Shown piece after piece: positions 44,609 to 53,653 of a DNA stretch of 64,000 bases. Origin of the DNA: Lacihabitans sp. LS3-19 (GTDB lineage Bacteria; Bacteroidota; Bacteroidia; Cytophagales; Spirosomataceae); contig NZ_RJUA01000120.1 of assembly GCF_024343575.1 (NCBI RefSeq), positions 186,001 through 250,000 on the forward strand. Reading direction: 5' to 3'. Under the pieces are notes generated by a model. The model had not been told where the DNA came from. It worked only from the letters and a program-made list of their open reading frames with translations, and searched no databases. A program made the translations under genes and the position numbers. Position 1 is the first letter of the stretch. Each line of letters opens with the position of its first letter.

Positions 44609-45637
44609 TCATTCCCAAATAGCAATACCATTTGGCTTTAAACCTACATTTATTTTATTTATTACTTTTTTAGTATTTACATCTATTAACTGTGCGGTAT
44701 TACTCTTTTGATTAATTACAATTACTTGAGATAAACTATTGATAAAGCCAATTTGATGTGGCTCATTATCTGTTTCGATTTCATTTTTTAATTTCCAAGC
44801 ATCACCAGTTTTTTCAAATACCTTTAATTTATTGATTCTTGGGGCACATATCCAAAGTTCATTGGTCATTGAATTAAATATAGTAAATCCTGGTACAAAA
44901 TCTAGATCAACAAAATCTACAACCTTAAAAGTGTCTAAATCAATAATATTTATGGTCTTTTGATTTCCATTTTCAACGAAAACAATATTCTGAGCCCAAC
45001 CAGGCCATACATTGGTTGGGAAAGGGTCTATTTTAATTTCTTTAATGACTTCTTTACTTTCAGTGTTAATAACAGTTAAGAATGAAGTTTCGCCGCAAGC
45101 AACTAGAGCTAATTGCCCATTTTTAGCAAAAATAACCTCCGATGGATCAGGGCCAACTGGTATTTCTTTAATCAAATTATAATTTTCTGAATTGTAGATT
45201 GCTATTTTTCCCGAATGTGAAACCAAACTTGTCCAAATCTCTTTTCCATCTAAAGAAAAAATGGCATTATGATTTGCAAAAGAAACAGGAAAGCTACCTT
45301 CCGTTTTGTTTCCTTTTACGTCAATAACTGCAACGTTACCCAGAACATTTGCACCATGTAAACCATTATGCCCATTTGAAAAATCATACTCAGGTAAGGC
45401 TATTGACAATTTACTTTTGTCTGCTGAGAAATATATATGGTGAGCAAAAGTGTTGCCTTGATTTTCAATAAAAAATCTAGATTTTTCTGTAAAACCCTTA
45501 GTGTCAATCACAGAAATGCTATTTTCAGCACCATTTAATATCAAAGCTGAACCTTTTGTAAAGTAAATAGGCTGCTCAACATCGCTTTTTTTGCATGAAA
45601 ATGAAATAAGAAAAATAAAAAGGATTGAATATTTCAT
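44609..45637 (-). CDS. YVTN-type beta-propeller lipoprotein
   Basis: A 342-residue lipoprotein (lipobox ISFSC, Cys15) made of about seven beta-propeller blades: NSISVIDTKGF, GNVAVIDVKGN, GKIAIYNSENYNLIKEI, SFLTVINTESKEVIKEI, TINIIDLDTFKVVDFVD, and the last blade TAQLIDVNTKKVINKI. Such surface propellers bind ligands or partner proteins; none is indicated. It sits 4 bp ahead of the Nudix gene on the same strand. A strong hairpin terminator ends directly before its ATG, which raises the question of how it is transcribed. Confidence 0.85.
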   Translation of the reverse strand: MKYSILFIFLISFSCKKSDVEQPIYFTKGSALILNGAENSISVIDTKGFTEKSRFFIENQGNTFAHHIYFSADKSKLSIALPEYDFSNGHNGLHGANVLGNVAVIDVKGNKTEGSFPVSFANHNAIFSLDGKEIWTSLVSHSGKIAIYNSENYNLIKEIPVGPDPSEVIFAKNGQLALVACGETSFLTVINTESKEVIKEIKIDPFPTNVWPGWAQNIVFVENGNQKTINIIDLDTFKVVDFVDLDFVPGFTIFNSMTNELWICAPRINKLKVFEKTGDAWKLKNEIETDNEPHQIGFINSLSQVIVINQKSNTAQLIDVNTKKVINKINVGLKPNGIAIWE

Positions 45638-45670
45638 AAAAAAAACGTTGTTCGTTTAAGAACAACGTTT
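45638..45670 (-). terminator. Hairpin terminator abutting a start codon
   Basis: On the minus strand an 11-bp perfect stem (45660-45670 with 45643-45653, loop 45654-45659) is followed by eight Ts whose end touches the ATG of the propeller lipoprotein gene at 45637. It must terminate the small secreted-protein transcript or act as an attenuator. Confidence 0.85.
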
Positions 45671-45697
45671 AAAATTATATTTTAATACATTGAATTT

Positions 45698-45985
45698 CTA
45701 TTTCGAAATTATAGCTAAGACTATTTTTGTAATTGCATTATAAACAATGCCAAAAAAACTTCTTAGAAAACTTTTTTGATTATCATCCTTTAACTCAACA
45801 TCATTAGCCTCTACCAATGGTTTGGCTAAACATTGCTGTATTTTAACTGTTGATTTAGAGTTAACAACCAAAGTATTACATTCCTTATTCTGCTTTACGG
45901 AAGCATTCGGATTACTGATAATTCCGAAACTAGTCAATGAAAAACTAGCAATAAATAAGAACAAAACCAATGTAAATCTTTTCAT
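45698..45985 (-). CDS. Small secreted protein of unknown function
   Basis: A 95-residue exported protein with signal peptide MKRFTLVLFLFIASFSLTSF (cleavage near residue 20-23). The mature part has two Cys (NKECNTLVV, IQQCLAK), then an acidic patch (EANDVELKDDNQ) and a C-terminal amphipathic or hydrophobic helix (GIVYNAITKIVLAIISK). I do not recognise the family. It has an ideal 19-bp-spaced promoter 16 bp upstream and a strong terminator 28 bp downstream, so it is a well-isolated single-gene transcript, which supports it being real and possibly strongly expressed. Confidence 0.7.
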   Translation of the reverse strand: MKRFTLVLFLFIASFSLTSFGIISNPNASVKQNKECNTLVVNSKSTVKIQQCLAKPLVEANDVELKDDNQKSFLRSFFGIVYNAITKIVLAIISK

Positions 45986-46001
45986 CTGATGTTTTTTTTA
46001 T

Positions 46002-46032
46002 CAAAAATAATACTAACTGATCAAAATTCAAA
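46002..46032 (-). promoter_or_regulatory. Bacteroidota-type promoter of the small secreted gene
   Basis: Read on the minus strand: -33 TTTG (46029-46032), exactly 19 bp, -7 TATTTTTG (46002-46009). The ATG at 45985 follows 16 bp later. Full consensus match, placed just after the fumC stop. Confidence 0.75.
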
Positions 46033-46038
46033 AGGAAA

Positions 46039-47439
46039 TTAAGAGATTTTTCCGACCATTTCTTCAGGTTTAACCCATTCATCAAATTCTTCCCCAGTTA
46101 AATATCCTAAAGAAATTGCGGTTTCTTTTAAAGTACTTCCATTTTTATGAGCTGTTTGAGCTATTTCTGCCGCTTTATAATAACCAATTTTTGTATTTAA
46201 GGCAGTTACAAGCATCAATGAATTGTTAACATGTTTTTGGATATTATCATACAATGGCTCTATGCCTACTGCACATTTATCATTAAAAGAAACACAAACA
46301 TCACCAATCAACCTAGCTGAGTGCAAAAAGTTATAAATCATCATTGGCTTGAAAACATTCAACTCAAAATGGCCATTTGAACCACCAATATTGATTGCAA
46401 CGTCATTTCCTAAAATTTGAGCTGCAGCCATAGTCATTGCTTCACATTGCGTTGGATTTACTTTTCCAGGCATTATTGAAGAACCCGGCTCATTATCAGG
46501 AATATGAATCTCCCCAATACCAGATCTAGGCCCTGATGACAACATTCTGATATCATTTCCTATTTTCATCATGCTGACAGCCATAGTTTTTAGAGCACCA
46601 TGTGCTTCTACAATCGCATCATGTGCTGCTAAGGCTTCAAATTTATTTTCTGCAGTTACAAAAGGTAATCCCGTCAATTTAGCAATTTGACCAGCAACAT
46701 TTTCAGAATATCCATCCGGTGTATTTATTCCAGTACCAACAGCCGTACCGCCCAAAGCCAATTCAGACAAATGGCTTAAAGAATTTTTTATTGATTTTAA
46801 ACCATGATTAAGTTGAGCAACATAACCTGAGAATTCTTGGCCAAGGGTTAGTGGAGTGGCATCCATAAAGTGCGTACGACCAATTTTCACCACATGCATA
46901 AACGCCTTAGACTTTGCTGCCAAAGTATCTCTAAGCTTTTCAATTCCTGGAATAGTGGTCTCCATTAGCATCTTATAAGCAGCGATATGCATGGCAGTGG
47001 GGAAGGTGTCATTTGATGACTGGGACTTATTTACATCGTCATTTGGATGCAAAAACTTCGCTTTATCGGTCAATTCGCCACCTTTTAACACATGTCCTCT
47101 ATAAGCAATAACTTCGTTACAGTTCATATTAGATTGTGTACCTGAGCCAGTTTGCCAAACTACCAAAGGAAATTGATCATCGAGTTTTCCAGCTAAAATC
47201 TCATCACAAACAACACCAATAAGTTTTGCTTTTTCTTCATCTAATACACCAGCTTCTAAATTTGCCAAGGCTGCCCCTTTTTTAAGATAAGCAAATGCTT
47301 TTATAATCTCTTTAGGCATTTTGTTTATGTCTTGGGCAATCTTAAAGTTCTCAATTGACCTCTGGGTTTGAGCACCCCAATATACATCCGAAGGGACTTG
47401 AACTTCCCCCATAGTATCCTTTTCTATTCTATATTCCAT
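46039..47439 (-). CDS. fumC: Fumarate hydratase, class II
   Basis: Interconverts fumarate and malate in the TCA cycle without an iron-sulfur cluster. The 466-residue protein has [16 protein letters not shown] (about 94-109), [15 protein letters not shown] (about 132-146), [20 protein letters not shown] (catalytic His, about 182-201) and the signature [11 protein letters not shown] (about 314-324). Length is normal. Its own promoter lies directly upstream. sucC in the same window belongs to the same cycle. Confidence 0.97.
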   Translation of the reverse strand: MEYRIEKDTMGEVQVPSDVYWGAQTQRSIENFKIAQDINKMPKEIIKAFAYLKKGAALANLEAGVLDEEKAKLIGVVCDEILAGKLDDQFPLVVWQTGSGTQSNMNCNEVIAYRGHVLKGGELTDKAKFLHPNDDVNKSQSSNDTFPTAMHIAAYKMLMETTIPGIEKLRDTLAAKSKAFMHVVKIGRTHFMDATPLTLGQEFSGYVAQLNHGLKSIKNSLSHLSELALGGTAVGTGINTPDGYSENVAGQIAKLTGLPFVTAENKFEALAAHDAIVEAHGALKTMAVSMMKIGNDIRMLSSGPRSGIGEIHIPDNEPGSSIMPGKVNPTQCEAMTMAAAQILGNDVAINIGGSNGHFELNVFKPMMIYNFLHSARLIGDVCVSFNDKCAVGIEPLYDNIQKHVNNSLMLVTALNTKIGYYKAAEIAQTAHKNGSTLKETAISLGYLTGEEFDEWVKPEEMVGKIS

Positions 47440-47455
47440 ATTTCTTTTTTTTTTA

Positions 47456-47486
47456 CAAATTTAAATCTCAATCGGCTAATATCAAA
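47456..47486 (-). promoter_or_regulatory. Bacteroidota-type promoter of fumC
   Basis: Read on the minus strand: -33 TTTG (47483-47486), exactly 19 bp, -7 TAAATTTG (47456-47463), then 16 bp to the ATG at 47439. Full consensus match. Confidence 0.75.
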
Positions 47487-47502
47487 CTTAGAATTATACA
47501 AT

Positions 47503-48708
47503 TTATTCGGCCGTTTTCCTTGTATTATCTTTAAAAAACAAAATAAACAAAACCAAAACTGCTGCAGCAATATATGCAGGAACCATCCATACGCCTGTCC
47601 AATTATGTGTTACTACTCCATCAACCTCTGAACTATAAGCAGTTAGCACTTTTCCTGATAAAAACGATCCAATTCCCATACCAACTCCATAGGTAGCAAA
47701 AGTTATTAAACCTTGAGCAGAGTTTTTGATTTTTTCACCAGCTTTGTTATCCGTGTATATTTGGCCAGTTACAAAGAAGAAATCATAACAAACGCCGTGT
47801 AACAATATTGCTATATATAAAATCCATTCTGAAGAAATACCATCGCCATAACCAAAACATACGAATCTGATAATCCATGCTACAAGTCCAACAATCAACA
47901 TTTTCTTAATGCCAAACTTTTGTAATGCAAAAGGAATCAATAGCATAAAACCTACTTCTGAAACTTGGCCAAGCGACATTTTATTTTCAACATTTGTCAT
48001 ATTCGATTCCGTCAATGATAAATTGCCATGAGCATAATAAAAAGCTAAAGGAATACACACCAAAACAGAAGAAATAAAGAAAATCAGAAAAGAACGGTCT
48101 TTGAATAAAACAAAAGCATCGGTTCCTAAGATTTGACCAATAGTGGCTTTACCTGTTGCTTTTGGAGGCGTATTGGGCAAAGTAAAAGCGAAAACTGCCC
48201 ACGCAATAGATGTAAACATGGCGATTTGAAAAATGTCAACTTTGTCGCCAATTCCATAAAATCCGATAATATTCGTAACAACAATCCAAGCAATTGTACC
48301 AAAAACTCTAATGACTGGAAATTCTTTTCCTGGATCTTTCATTTGGTTCATGGCTATAGCACTAGAAAGAGCCAAGTTTGGAGCGAAAGTCAGCGTGTAG
48401 GCTAAAATATACCAGAAAAATGTATCTGCTGATTGGTTTTTAATTAGGAAAAATAAGATTCCAGCTCCTAACAAATTCAAAACGCCCATTACTTTTTGAG
48501 CTGAAAAATACCTGTCAGCAATCATTCCTATAAAAAACGGAGCAATAATGGAAGCAATAGAAAAAGTGGCATATGCATTGCCTATTTGGTCTCCAGAGGC
48601 TTTTAAAGTGGTAAACATGTATTTTCCCATTTGTCCATACCAAGCTCCCCAAGTAAAAAACATCAAAAACATCATCAACACAAGTTGAATCCTAACGGTC
48701 ATTTTCAT
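47503..48708 (-). CDS. Nucleoside:H+ symporter family permease
   Basis: A 401-residue major-facilitator protein with about twelve membrane helices, of the NupG/XapB nucleoside symporter group. Features: the first-helix motif FFTWGAWYGQMGKYMF, IIAPFFIGMIADRYFSAQKVM (loop 2-3), FAPNLALSSAIAMNQMKDP and LLHGVCYDFFFVTGQIYTD, which is typical of the family. It would import nucleosides with protons. It lies 63 bp upstream of fumC on the same strand, with a promoter between them, so it is probably separate. Confidence 0.88.
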   Translation of the reverse strand: MKMTVRIQLVLMMFLMFFTWGAWYGQMGKYMFTTLKASGDQIGNAYATFSIASIIAPFFIGMIADRYFSAQKVMGVLNLLGAGILFFLIKNQSADTFFWYILAYTLTFAPNLALSSAIAMNQMKDPGKEFPVIRVFGTIAWIVVTNIIGFYGIGDKVDIFQIAMFTSIAWAVFAFTLPNTPPKATGKATIGQILGTDAFVLFKDRSFLIFFISSVLVCIPLAFYYAHGNLSLTESNMTNVENKMSLGQVSEVGFMLLIPFALQKFGIKKMLIVGLVAWIIRFVCFGYGDGISSEWILYIAILLHGVCYDFFFVTGQIYTDNKAGEKIKNSAQGLITFATYGVGMGIGSFLSGKVLTAYSSEVDGVVTHNWTGVWMVPAYIAAAVLVLFILFFKDNTRKTAE

Positions 48709-48805
48709 ATAATAATAGGGTTTTATTGTTTTGTTTAATACACAAAAAAAGCATTTTTTTAATCGCTAAAAAATCATTTTGCCAATTATTTGCTGAAAAA
48801 AACTT

Positions 48806-48813
48806 TAATTTTG
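48806..48813 (+). promoter_or_regulatory. Candidate -7 box very close to the truA start
   Basis: TAATTTTG matches TAnnTTTG but ends only 4 bp before the ATG at 48818, so transcription would start at or near the start codon. TTTG tetramers lie 13 and 24 bp upstream, neither at the optimum. Confidence 0.35.
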
Positions 48814-48817
48814 CACT

Positions 48818-50026
48818 ATGAAATACTTTATAGAAGTTGCCTATTTAGGTACAAATTTTCATGGATGGCAAATTCAACCTCGAGAGAACAGTATTCAAGG
48901 TGATTTAGAAGCTGCTTTGAGCTTAATTTTAGGAGAAAAAATCACTATAATGGGTAGCAGTAGGACGGATACAGGTGTCCATGCGATGCAGCAATTTGCT
49001 CATTTTAATACTTCTCATAAAATAAAAGACCCTATTAGTCTGAAAAATCGATTGAATGGATATTTACATTCAGATATTTCTATAAAACAGTTTTATCTAG
49101 TTTCTCCCACAAGCCATTCTAGATTTGATGCACTCACTAGAAAGTATATTTATAGAATTATAGAAACAAAAGATCCTTTTGTTCATGGTTTTGCGGCCTT
49201 ATATTTCAAAAATCTTTCTTTGGATTTGCTAAACGAGGCTTCAAAAATTTTATTAAAACATACAGATTTTAAGAGTTTCAGCAGAGTAAAAACCAATGTT
49301 AGAACTTTTGAATGCCAAATCGAGGAAGTTTTTTGGGTAAAAAATGGAAACGTAATTGAGTTTCATATCAAAGCGAATAGGTTTTTAAGAGGAATGGTTC
49401 GGGCTATTGTCGGTACATTATTAGATGTTAGTATAAGAAAAATATCAATACCGGATTTCGAAAACATCATTTTAGCCAAAGATAGAAACAAGGCAGGAAT
49501 TGCAGCTAAACCGGAAGGCCTGACCCTAGAACAAGTAAATTACCCTGAAAATTATTTTGAAATGGAGTTTACCATTGAAAAAGCTTTAGAAAAAGATAGT
49601 GAAATTGTAAAAGGACTTTTTATAAAATACCAAGAAAACCTAGGCATTTCGCTTTGCTTTCAAAATTTTGATGAAGAACTTGAGCGATTCAACGAGATTT
49701 ATGGTGAACCATACGGAAGAATCCTATTAGCCAAAGACAGAGGTAAGCCGGTTGGTATAATTGCCCTAAAAAAATTGGGTGAAGGTATCTGCGAAATGAA
49801 AAGGCTTTTTGTTTTACCTGAATATCAAGGTTATGGTCTTGGAAGAAAACTCGCAGAAAAACTCCTTGAAATAGCAAAAAGCTTGGGTTATATAACTATG
49901 AAGTTAGATACTTTAGAAAGACTGAATTCAGCTGTTGGATTGTATAAAAGTTTAGATTTTAAAGTTACAAAACCCTACAATTATAACCCAGAAGAGGATA
50001 TTATTTATTTTGAGAAGGAATTATGA
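48818..50026 (+). CDS. truA: TruA pseudouridine synthase fused to a GNAT acetyltransferase
   Basis: One uninterrupted 402-codon frame. Residues 1-247 are TruA, which makes pseudouridine at positions 38-40 of tRNAs: GTNFHGWQIQP, the catalytic Asp51 in GSSRTDTGVHA, TRKYIYRI, FKSFSRVKTN and the closing NRFLRGMVRAIVGTLLDV. From about 249 a GNAT domain follows to the end: MEFTIEKALEKD, GRILLAKDRGKPVGIIAL and acetyl-CoA loop YQGYGLGRKLAEKLL (Q337xxGxG). TruA normally ends near 245-265 residues. An internal ATG at 49562 could give a separate GNAT. The 3' end overlaps the Sua5-type gene by 4 bp. Confidence 0.93.
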   Translation: MKYFIEVAYLGTNFHGWQIQPRENSIQGDLEAALSLILGEKITIMGSSRTDTGVHAMQQFAHFNTSHKIKDPISLKNRLNGYLHSDISIKQFYLVSPTSHSRFDALTRKYIYRIIETKDPFVHGFAALYFKNLSLDLLNEASKILLKHTDFKSFSRVKTNVRTFECQIEEVFWVKNGNVIEFHIKANRFLRGMVRAIVGTLLDVSIRKISIPDFENIILAKDRNKAGIAAKPEGLTLEQVNYPENYFEMEFTIEKALEKDSEIVKGLFIKYQENLGISLCFQNFDEELERFNEIYGEPYGRILLAKDRGKPVGIIALKKLGEGICEMKRLFVLPEYQGYGLGRKLAEKLLEIAKSLGYITMKLDTLERLNSAVGLYKSLDFKVTKPYNYNPEEDIIYFEKEL

Positions 50027-50982
50027 AGGCTGAAATAGGTTTAGATTTAATAAAAGCAAAAAATATTTTAGAATCAGGTGATTTGGTTGGAATACCTACA
50101 GAAACCGTATATGGTTTGGCAGCAAATGCATTAGATCCACTAGCAGTTAGTAAAATATTTGAGGCGAAAAATAGGCCTAAATTTGACCCATTAATAGTAC
50201 ATCTTTCAGAAATAGAACAATTTGATCTTTATTCTAAAAACTTCCCAAAAGAACTTTTTATAATTGCTGAAAAATTCTGTCCCGGTCCAATTACATTTTT
50301 AGTTGAGAAAAAATCTATTATTCCTGATTTAACCACTTCTGGATTAGAAAAAGTTGCACTTAGAATCCCAAATCACCCACTGACATTAGAATTATTAAAA
50401 TCTCTTGACTTTCCGTTGGCTGCTCCAAGTGCCAATCCTTTTGGATATGTTTCACCGACTTCTGCCCAACATGTATTTGACCAATTAGGCGAAAAAATTC
50501 CTTATATTCTTGATGGAGGATCTTCAAAAGTAGGTTTGGAGTCAACTATTATTGGGATGGAAAATGAAGAACTAGTTATTTACAGAAAGGGTGGATTAGC
50601 CATTGAAGATCTGCAATCAGTTTTTTCAGGTGAAATAAGGATAAAAGACCATTCAAGTTCTAATCCTCAAGCTCCAGGTATGCTTTCGAAACATTATTCA
50701 CCCAATAAAAGGATGGAATTGTGGGATAAAACAGACCAATTTCGGGAATTTGGAAATAAAAAAATCGGTTTTTTAGGATTTTCAAAAAAACTTGAAGGAA
50801 TAGAAAACCAATTTATTCTTTCTGAAAAAGAAGACCTAAACGAAGCTGCATTTAGACTCTTTGAAGGACTTAGGTATTTGGACAAACTTCCAATCGAAAA
50901 GATTTACATTGAATTAGTCCCTGAAAAAGGGCTTGGTATTGCGATTAATGATAGATTAAGAAGATCTGTTGCCAAATCTTAA
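50023..50982 (+). CDS. L-threonylcarbamoyladenylate synthase (Sua5 type)
   Basis: Makes threonylcarbamoyl-AMP for the t6A37 modification of ANN-decoding tRNAs. The 319-residue protein has the YrdC domain (about 1-195: GIPTETVYGLAANA, KIFEAKNRPKFDPLIVH, LAAPSANPFGYVSPTSAQH, LDGGSSKVGLESTII) and the C-terminal Sua5 domain (about 205-319), linked by APGMLSKHYSPNKRM, so it is Sua5 rather than short TsaC. ATGA overlap with the TruA fusion suggests an operon of tRNA-modification enzymes. The stop overlaps the convergent OmpA-family gene within TTAA. Confidence 0.94.
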   Translation: MKAEIGLDLIKAKNILESGDLVGIPTETVYGLAANALDPLAVSKIFEAKNRPKFDPLIVHLSEIEQFDLYSKNFPKELFIIAEKFCPGPITFLVEKKSIIPDLTTSGLEKVALRIPNHPLTLELLKSLDFPLAAPSANPFGYVSPTSAQHVFDQLGEKIPYILDGGSSKVGLESTIIGMENEELVIYRKGGLAIEDLQSVFSGEIRIKDHSSSNPQAPGMLSKHYSPNKRMELWDKTDQFREFGNKKIGFLGFSKKLEGIENQFILSEKEDLNEAAFRLFEGLRYLDKLPIEKIYIELVPEKGLGIAINDRLRRSVAKS

Positions 50983-53600
50983 TCTTCCAAAACTAAGATT
51001 TCAATCCTTCTATTCTTTGCCTTATTTTCGTCAGTATCGTTTGCTACCAAAGGTTCAGAAGACCCTTTTCCTAAAGTTGTCATTCTTTCTGGACTTATCC
51101 CTTTATTAAACAAGTAATTTGCAACCACCTTAGCTCTAAATTCTGATAAGCGTTGATTAAGTCTTTGATCTGAACCTTCATTGTCGGTATGACCCACTAT
51201 CTCTACTTGAAAATTTGGATTTGTCTTCAAATAATTTACTATTTCGTCCAATTTTACTTCTGCTCCACTTACAAGCGTTGTTTTACTTTTTTCAAAATTT
51301 ACACCTTCCAAAGGATATTTAACACCTTTCTTTAATTCAACGATGGCAACAACCTCTTTTGCCACTTCGACTTTCGGAGCCTCAGGAATCGTTTCTTTTT
51401 TTGGCGTTTCAATTTTAGCAATAGGTTTTTCAACTACAGGCTCAATTTTCATTTCAGGCTCTTTTTTCTTTGGTTTAAGTGTCAAAACATACTCCATTGT
51501 CTCAGGATTAGCTTGGCTCAGCATAAATGCGGTACTAAACGGTTCGAAATCATCAGACTCTACTTGTATTAAATAAGAACCTTCAGGATTAATTTCTCCC
51601 ATAAAACCACCTTTTGCCTCATCAAAAGCTAATTTTTCGGAATCATTTTTTTGTTTGTTTTTAATTTTTGCAACAAAACTTTTCGAATTTACAGCCCTTA
51701 AGTCGTTATTGATTTTGAAGAAAACTTCATATTTTTCCTTCATTAATGGAATTACAAATTCATTTTCTTTGGCCTCTCTTTTGTCAATTATTTTAGAAAG
51801 GTTGGTATAGCCTACTTTGTTTAATTCAATCTTATAATTGTTTGCAGTTGACATTGATGCCTTTATTCTATCTCCTTCTTTTTCATTTTTGATCTCAACT
51901 TCGTCCACTAATAATTTAAAATCAACATTGATATCTTTTTTTGTAAAACCGTCAATAAATTTAAAATAGTAAGTTTTGATATCAAATGGCGAAAGATTTA
52001 TTACGATATCACTTTTAGAAATATTTAGCTGCTCTCTCAGATTTGTATAATTTTTGGCAGAGAGCTCATAAGAATAAGAATATTTAAGTTTTGGATTAAT
52101 TTTATCGGTTTTAAACAAAGAATTTTTACTATCAAAGCTCAGAGCTATAGCTTTCGAAGTATTCTCAAAAACTCTAATTCTAGCATCTTTAATAGGTAAT
52201 AAAGTCTGAGAATCGATAATTTGGATTGTATAAGAGGCCAATGAATCAACTTGGAGTTTTTTCATATATACTTGAACCGACCTATCAAAACCAATATTTG
52301 CAGTATAATCAAAATATCCTGTAGCTGATACTTCAAAGAAATGCTTTTTTTCTACATCTAAGTTTACTGTTTTCTCATTTTTCAAAGCCTTCCCTTGTAT
52401 TTCCCTCGATTGCTCATTGAAAACCTTGATCATTGCATTATTGATAGGGTTTTTGGTTTCAATATCATATACTTTTATTACATATTCATTGGAGCCTTTT
52501 TTTAGTCTTAATGTATAAAAAGTATTGCCAGCAGACATAGACTTAATATTAAAAGTCCCAGTTCTGTTGATATAGCCTTTGGCTTTAGATTCAATCGTAT
52601 AAGTTCCCTTTTCTTCAGGAATAAAAGTATATGGAGTTTTTGACATTGTGATCACTTTAAACTTTTTGCCAGTCGGACTAACAATCTCGATTTCCAAACC
52701 CATTCTTTCATTGGTTTCGTCATCATAAATATCAATTTGTAGGCTTGAGTTAGGACTTAAACCGAACTTTTTTGAAGAGCCATCTAGCGTAAAAGGTTCT
52801 TTTAAATCTGTAAAACCTTCTGATTTTGTCGATAAAATATAATCTTCATTTCGATTTGCTATAAAGGCAATTTTTCCATCAACTATTTTACCTTCAAATA
52901 CTTTTTGGCCAGTTAGAACGTGAGTTACAGAGGCTATTCCAGAGTTTACTTTGCTATTAGTAGATTTATCAAAAATTTCAACTTCTTGTTTCAATCGATT
53001 TTTAACCAATTCAATCACAAGACTTTGAATCTTCGAATCTGCCGAAATATCCAAATCCAGTTCTCGAGCATCATTTAAATATCCCGTGGCAGTTGTATAA
53101 ATTGAATATTTTCCTTTTTGCTCGTAGAAATAGTTAGCTTGAGGGCTTTGTTCGTTAATTGATAATTTATTTTTTCTAGAAAAAAACACAATGAATAGTT
53201 CAGAAGCTACAGGATCTTTGGTTTCTGCGTCAATAGTTCGAATTACCAATCCACCAGAAGGCTTAGGATTGAGTTGCATTTCGAGCATATCTCCGTCTAA
53301 AACATTATTTGTTTCAAATACCTTTTGCTCCTCATAAAAACCCACAGCCGAAGCGATAACTTTAATACTTTTACCTTCCGGAACTTCATAATAGCTCTCT
53401 TTTTTGTTGGAAGTCGGTTTGATTTCTTTTCCACTAGGTTCCATGAACACTTTTATTTGAAAATCAGACATTATCTGATTTCCATCAAAACTATTTACCA
53501 AGACCATATAAATTTTTATATTTCCTGGAGTTTTTGCCAAAACTGTTTGAAAGATTCCAATTAATATAAAAACTAAAAACACAAAACTTCTCCTCATCAA
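50979..53600 (-). CDS. OmpA-family protein with repeated beta domains
   Basis: An 873-residue outer-membrane-associated protein with a signal peptide ending near TVLA (about 22). It carries five or more carboxypeptidase-regulatory/PEGA-like beta domains (about 25-690; for example IKVYDIETKNPINNAMIKVF and IQIIDSQTLLPIKDARIRVF). A Pro/Lys/Glu linker (about 705-750) is followed by the OmpA peptidoglycan-binding domain (about 765-873: GVNFEKSKTTL, VEIVGHTDNEGSDQRLNQRL, GKGSSEPL, KAKNRRIEI). It probably tethers the outer membrane to the cell wall. It shares a short divergent promoter region with wbqC. Confidence 0.87.
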   Translation of the reverse strand: MMRRSFVFLVFILIGIFQTVLAKTPGNIKIYMVLVNSFDGNQIMSDFQIKVFMEPSGKEIKPTSNKKESYYEVPEGKSIKVIASAVGFYEEQKVFETNNVLDGDMLEMQLNPKPSGGLVIRTIDAETKDPVASELFIVFFSRKNKLSINEQSPQANYFYEQKGKYSIYTTATGYLNDARELDLDISADSKIQSLVIELVKNRLKQEVEIFDKSTNSKVNSGIASVTHVLTGQKVFEGKIVDGKIAFIANRNEDYILSTKSEGFTDLKEPFTLDGSSKKFGLSPNSSLQIDIYDDETNERMGLEIEIVSPTGKKFKVITMSKTPYTFIPEEKGTYTIESKAKGYINRTGTFNIKSMSAGNTFYTLRLKKGSNEYVIKVYDIETKNPINNAMIKVFNEQSREIQGKALKNEKTVNLDVEKKHFFEVSATGYFDYTANIGFDRSVQVYMKKLQVDSLASYTIQIIDSQTLLPIKDARIRVFENTSKAIALSFDSKNSLFKTDKINPKLKYSYSYELSAKNYTNLREQLNISKSDIVINLSPFDIKTYYFKFIDGFTKKDINVDFKLLVDEVEIKNEKEGDRIKASMSTANNYKIELNKVGYTNLSKIIDKREAKENEFVIPLMKEKYEVFFKINNDLRAVNSKSFVAKIKNKQKNDSEKLAFDEAKGGFMGEINPEGSYLIQVESDDFEPFSTAFMLSQANPETMEYVLTLKPKKKEPEMKIEPVVEKPIAKIETPKKETIPEAPKVEVAKEVVAIVELKKGVKYPLEGVNFEKSKTTLVSGAEVKLDEIVNYLKTNPNFQVEIVGHTDNEGSDQRLNQRLSEFRAKVVANYLFNKGISPERMTTLGKGSSEPLVANDTDENKAKNRRIEILVLED

Positions 53601-53610
53601 ATTACCTTAT

Positions 53611-53618
53611 TATCTTTG
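53611..53618 (+). promoter_or_regulatory. Candidate -7 box of the wbqC gene
   Basis: TATCTTTG matches TAnnTTTG and lies 35 bp before the TTG start at 53654. No -33 TTTG at normal spacing. Confidence 0.4.
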
Positions 53619-53653
53619 TTCTTTTAATTCCAAACGAATATAAAACTTTCTTA

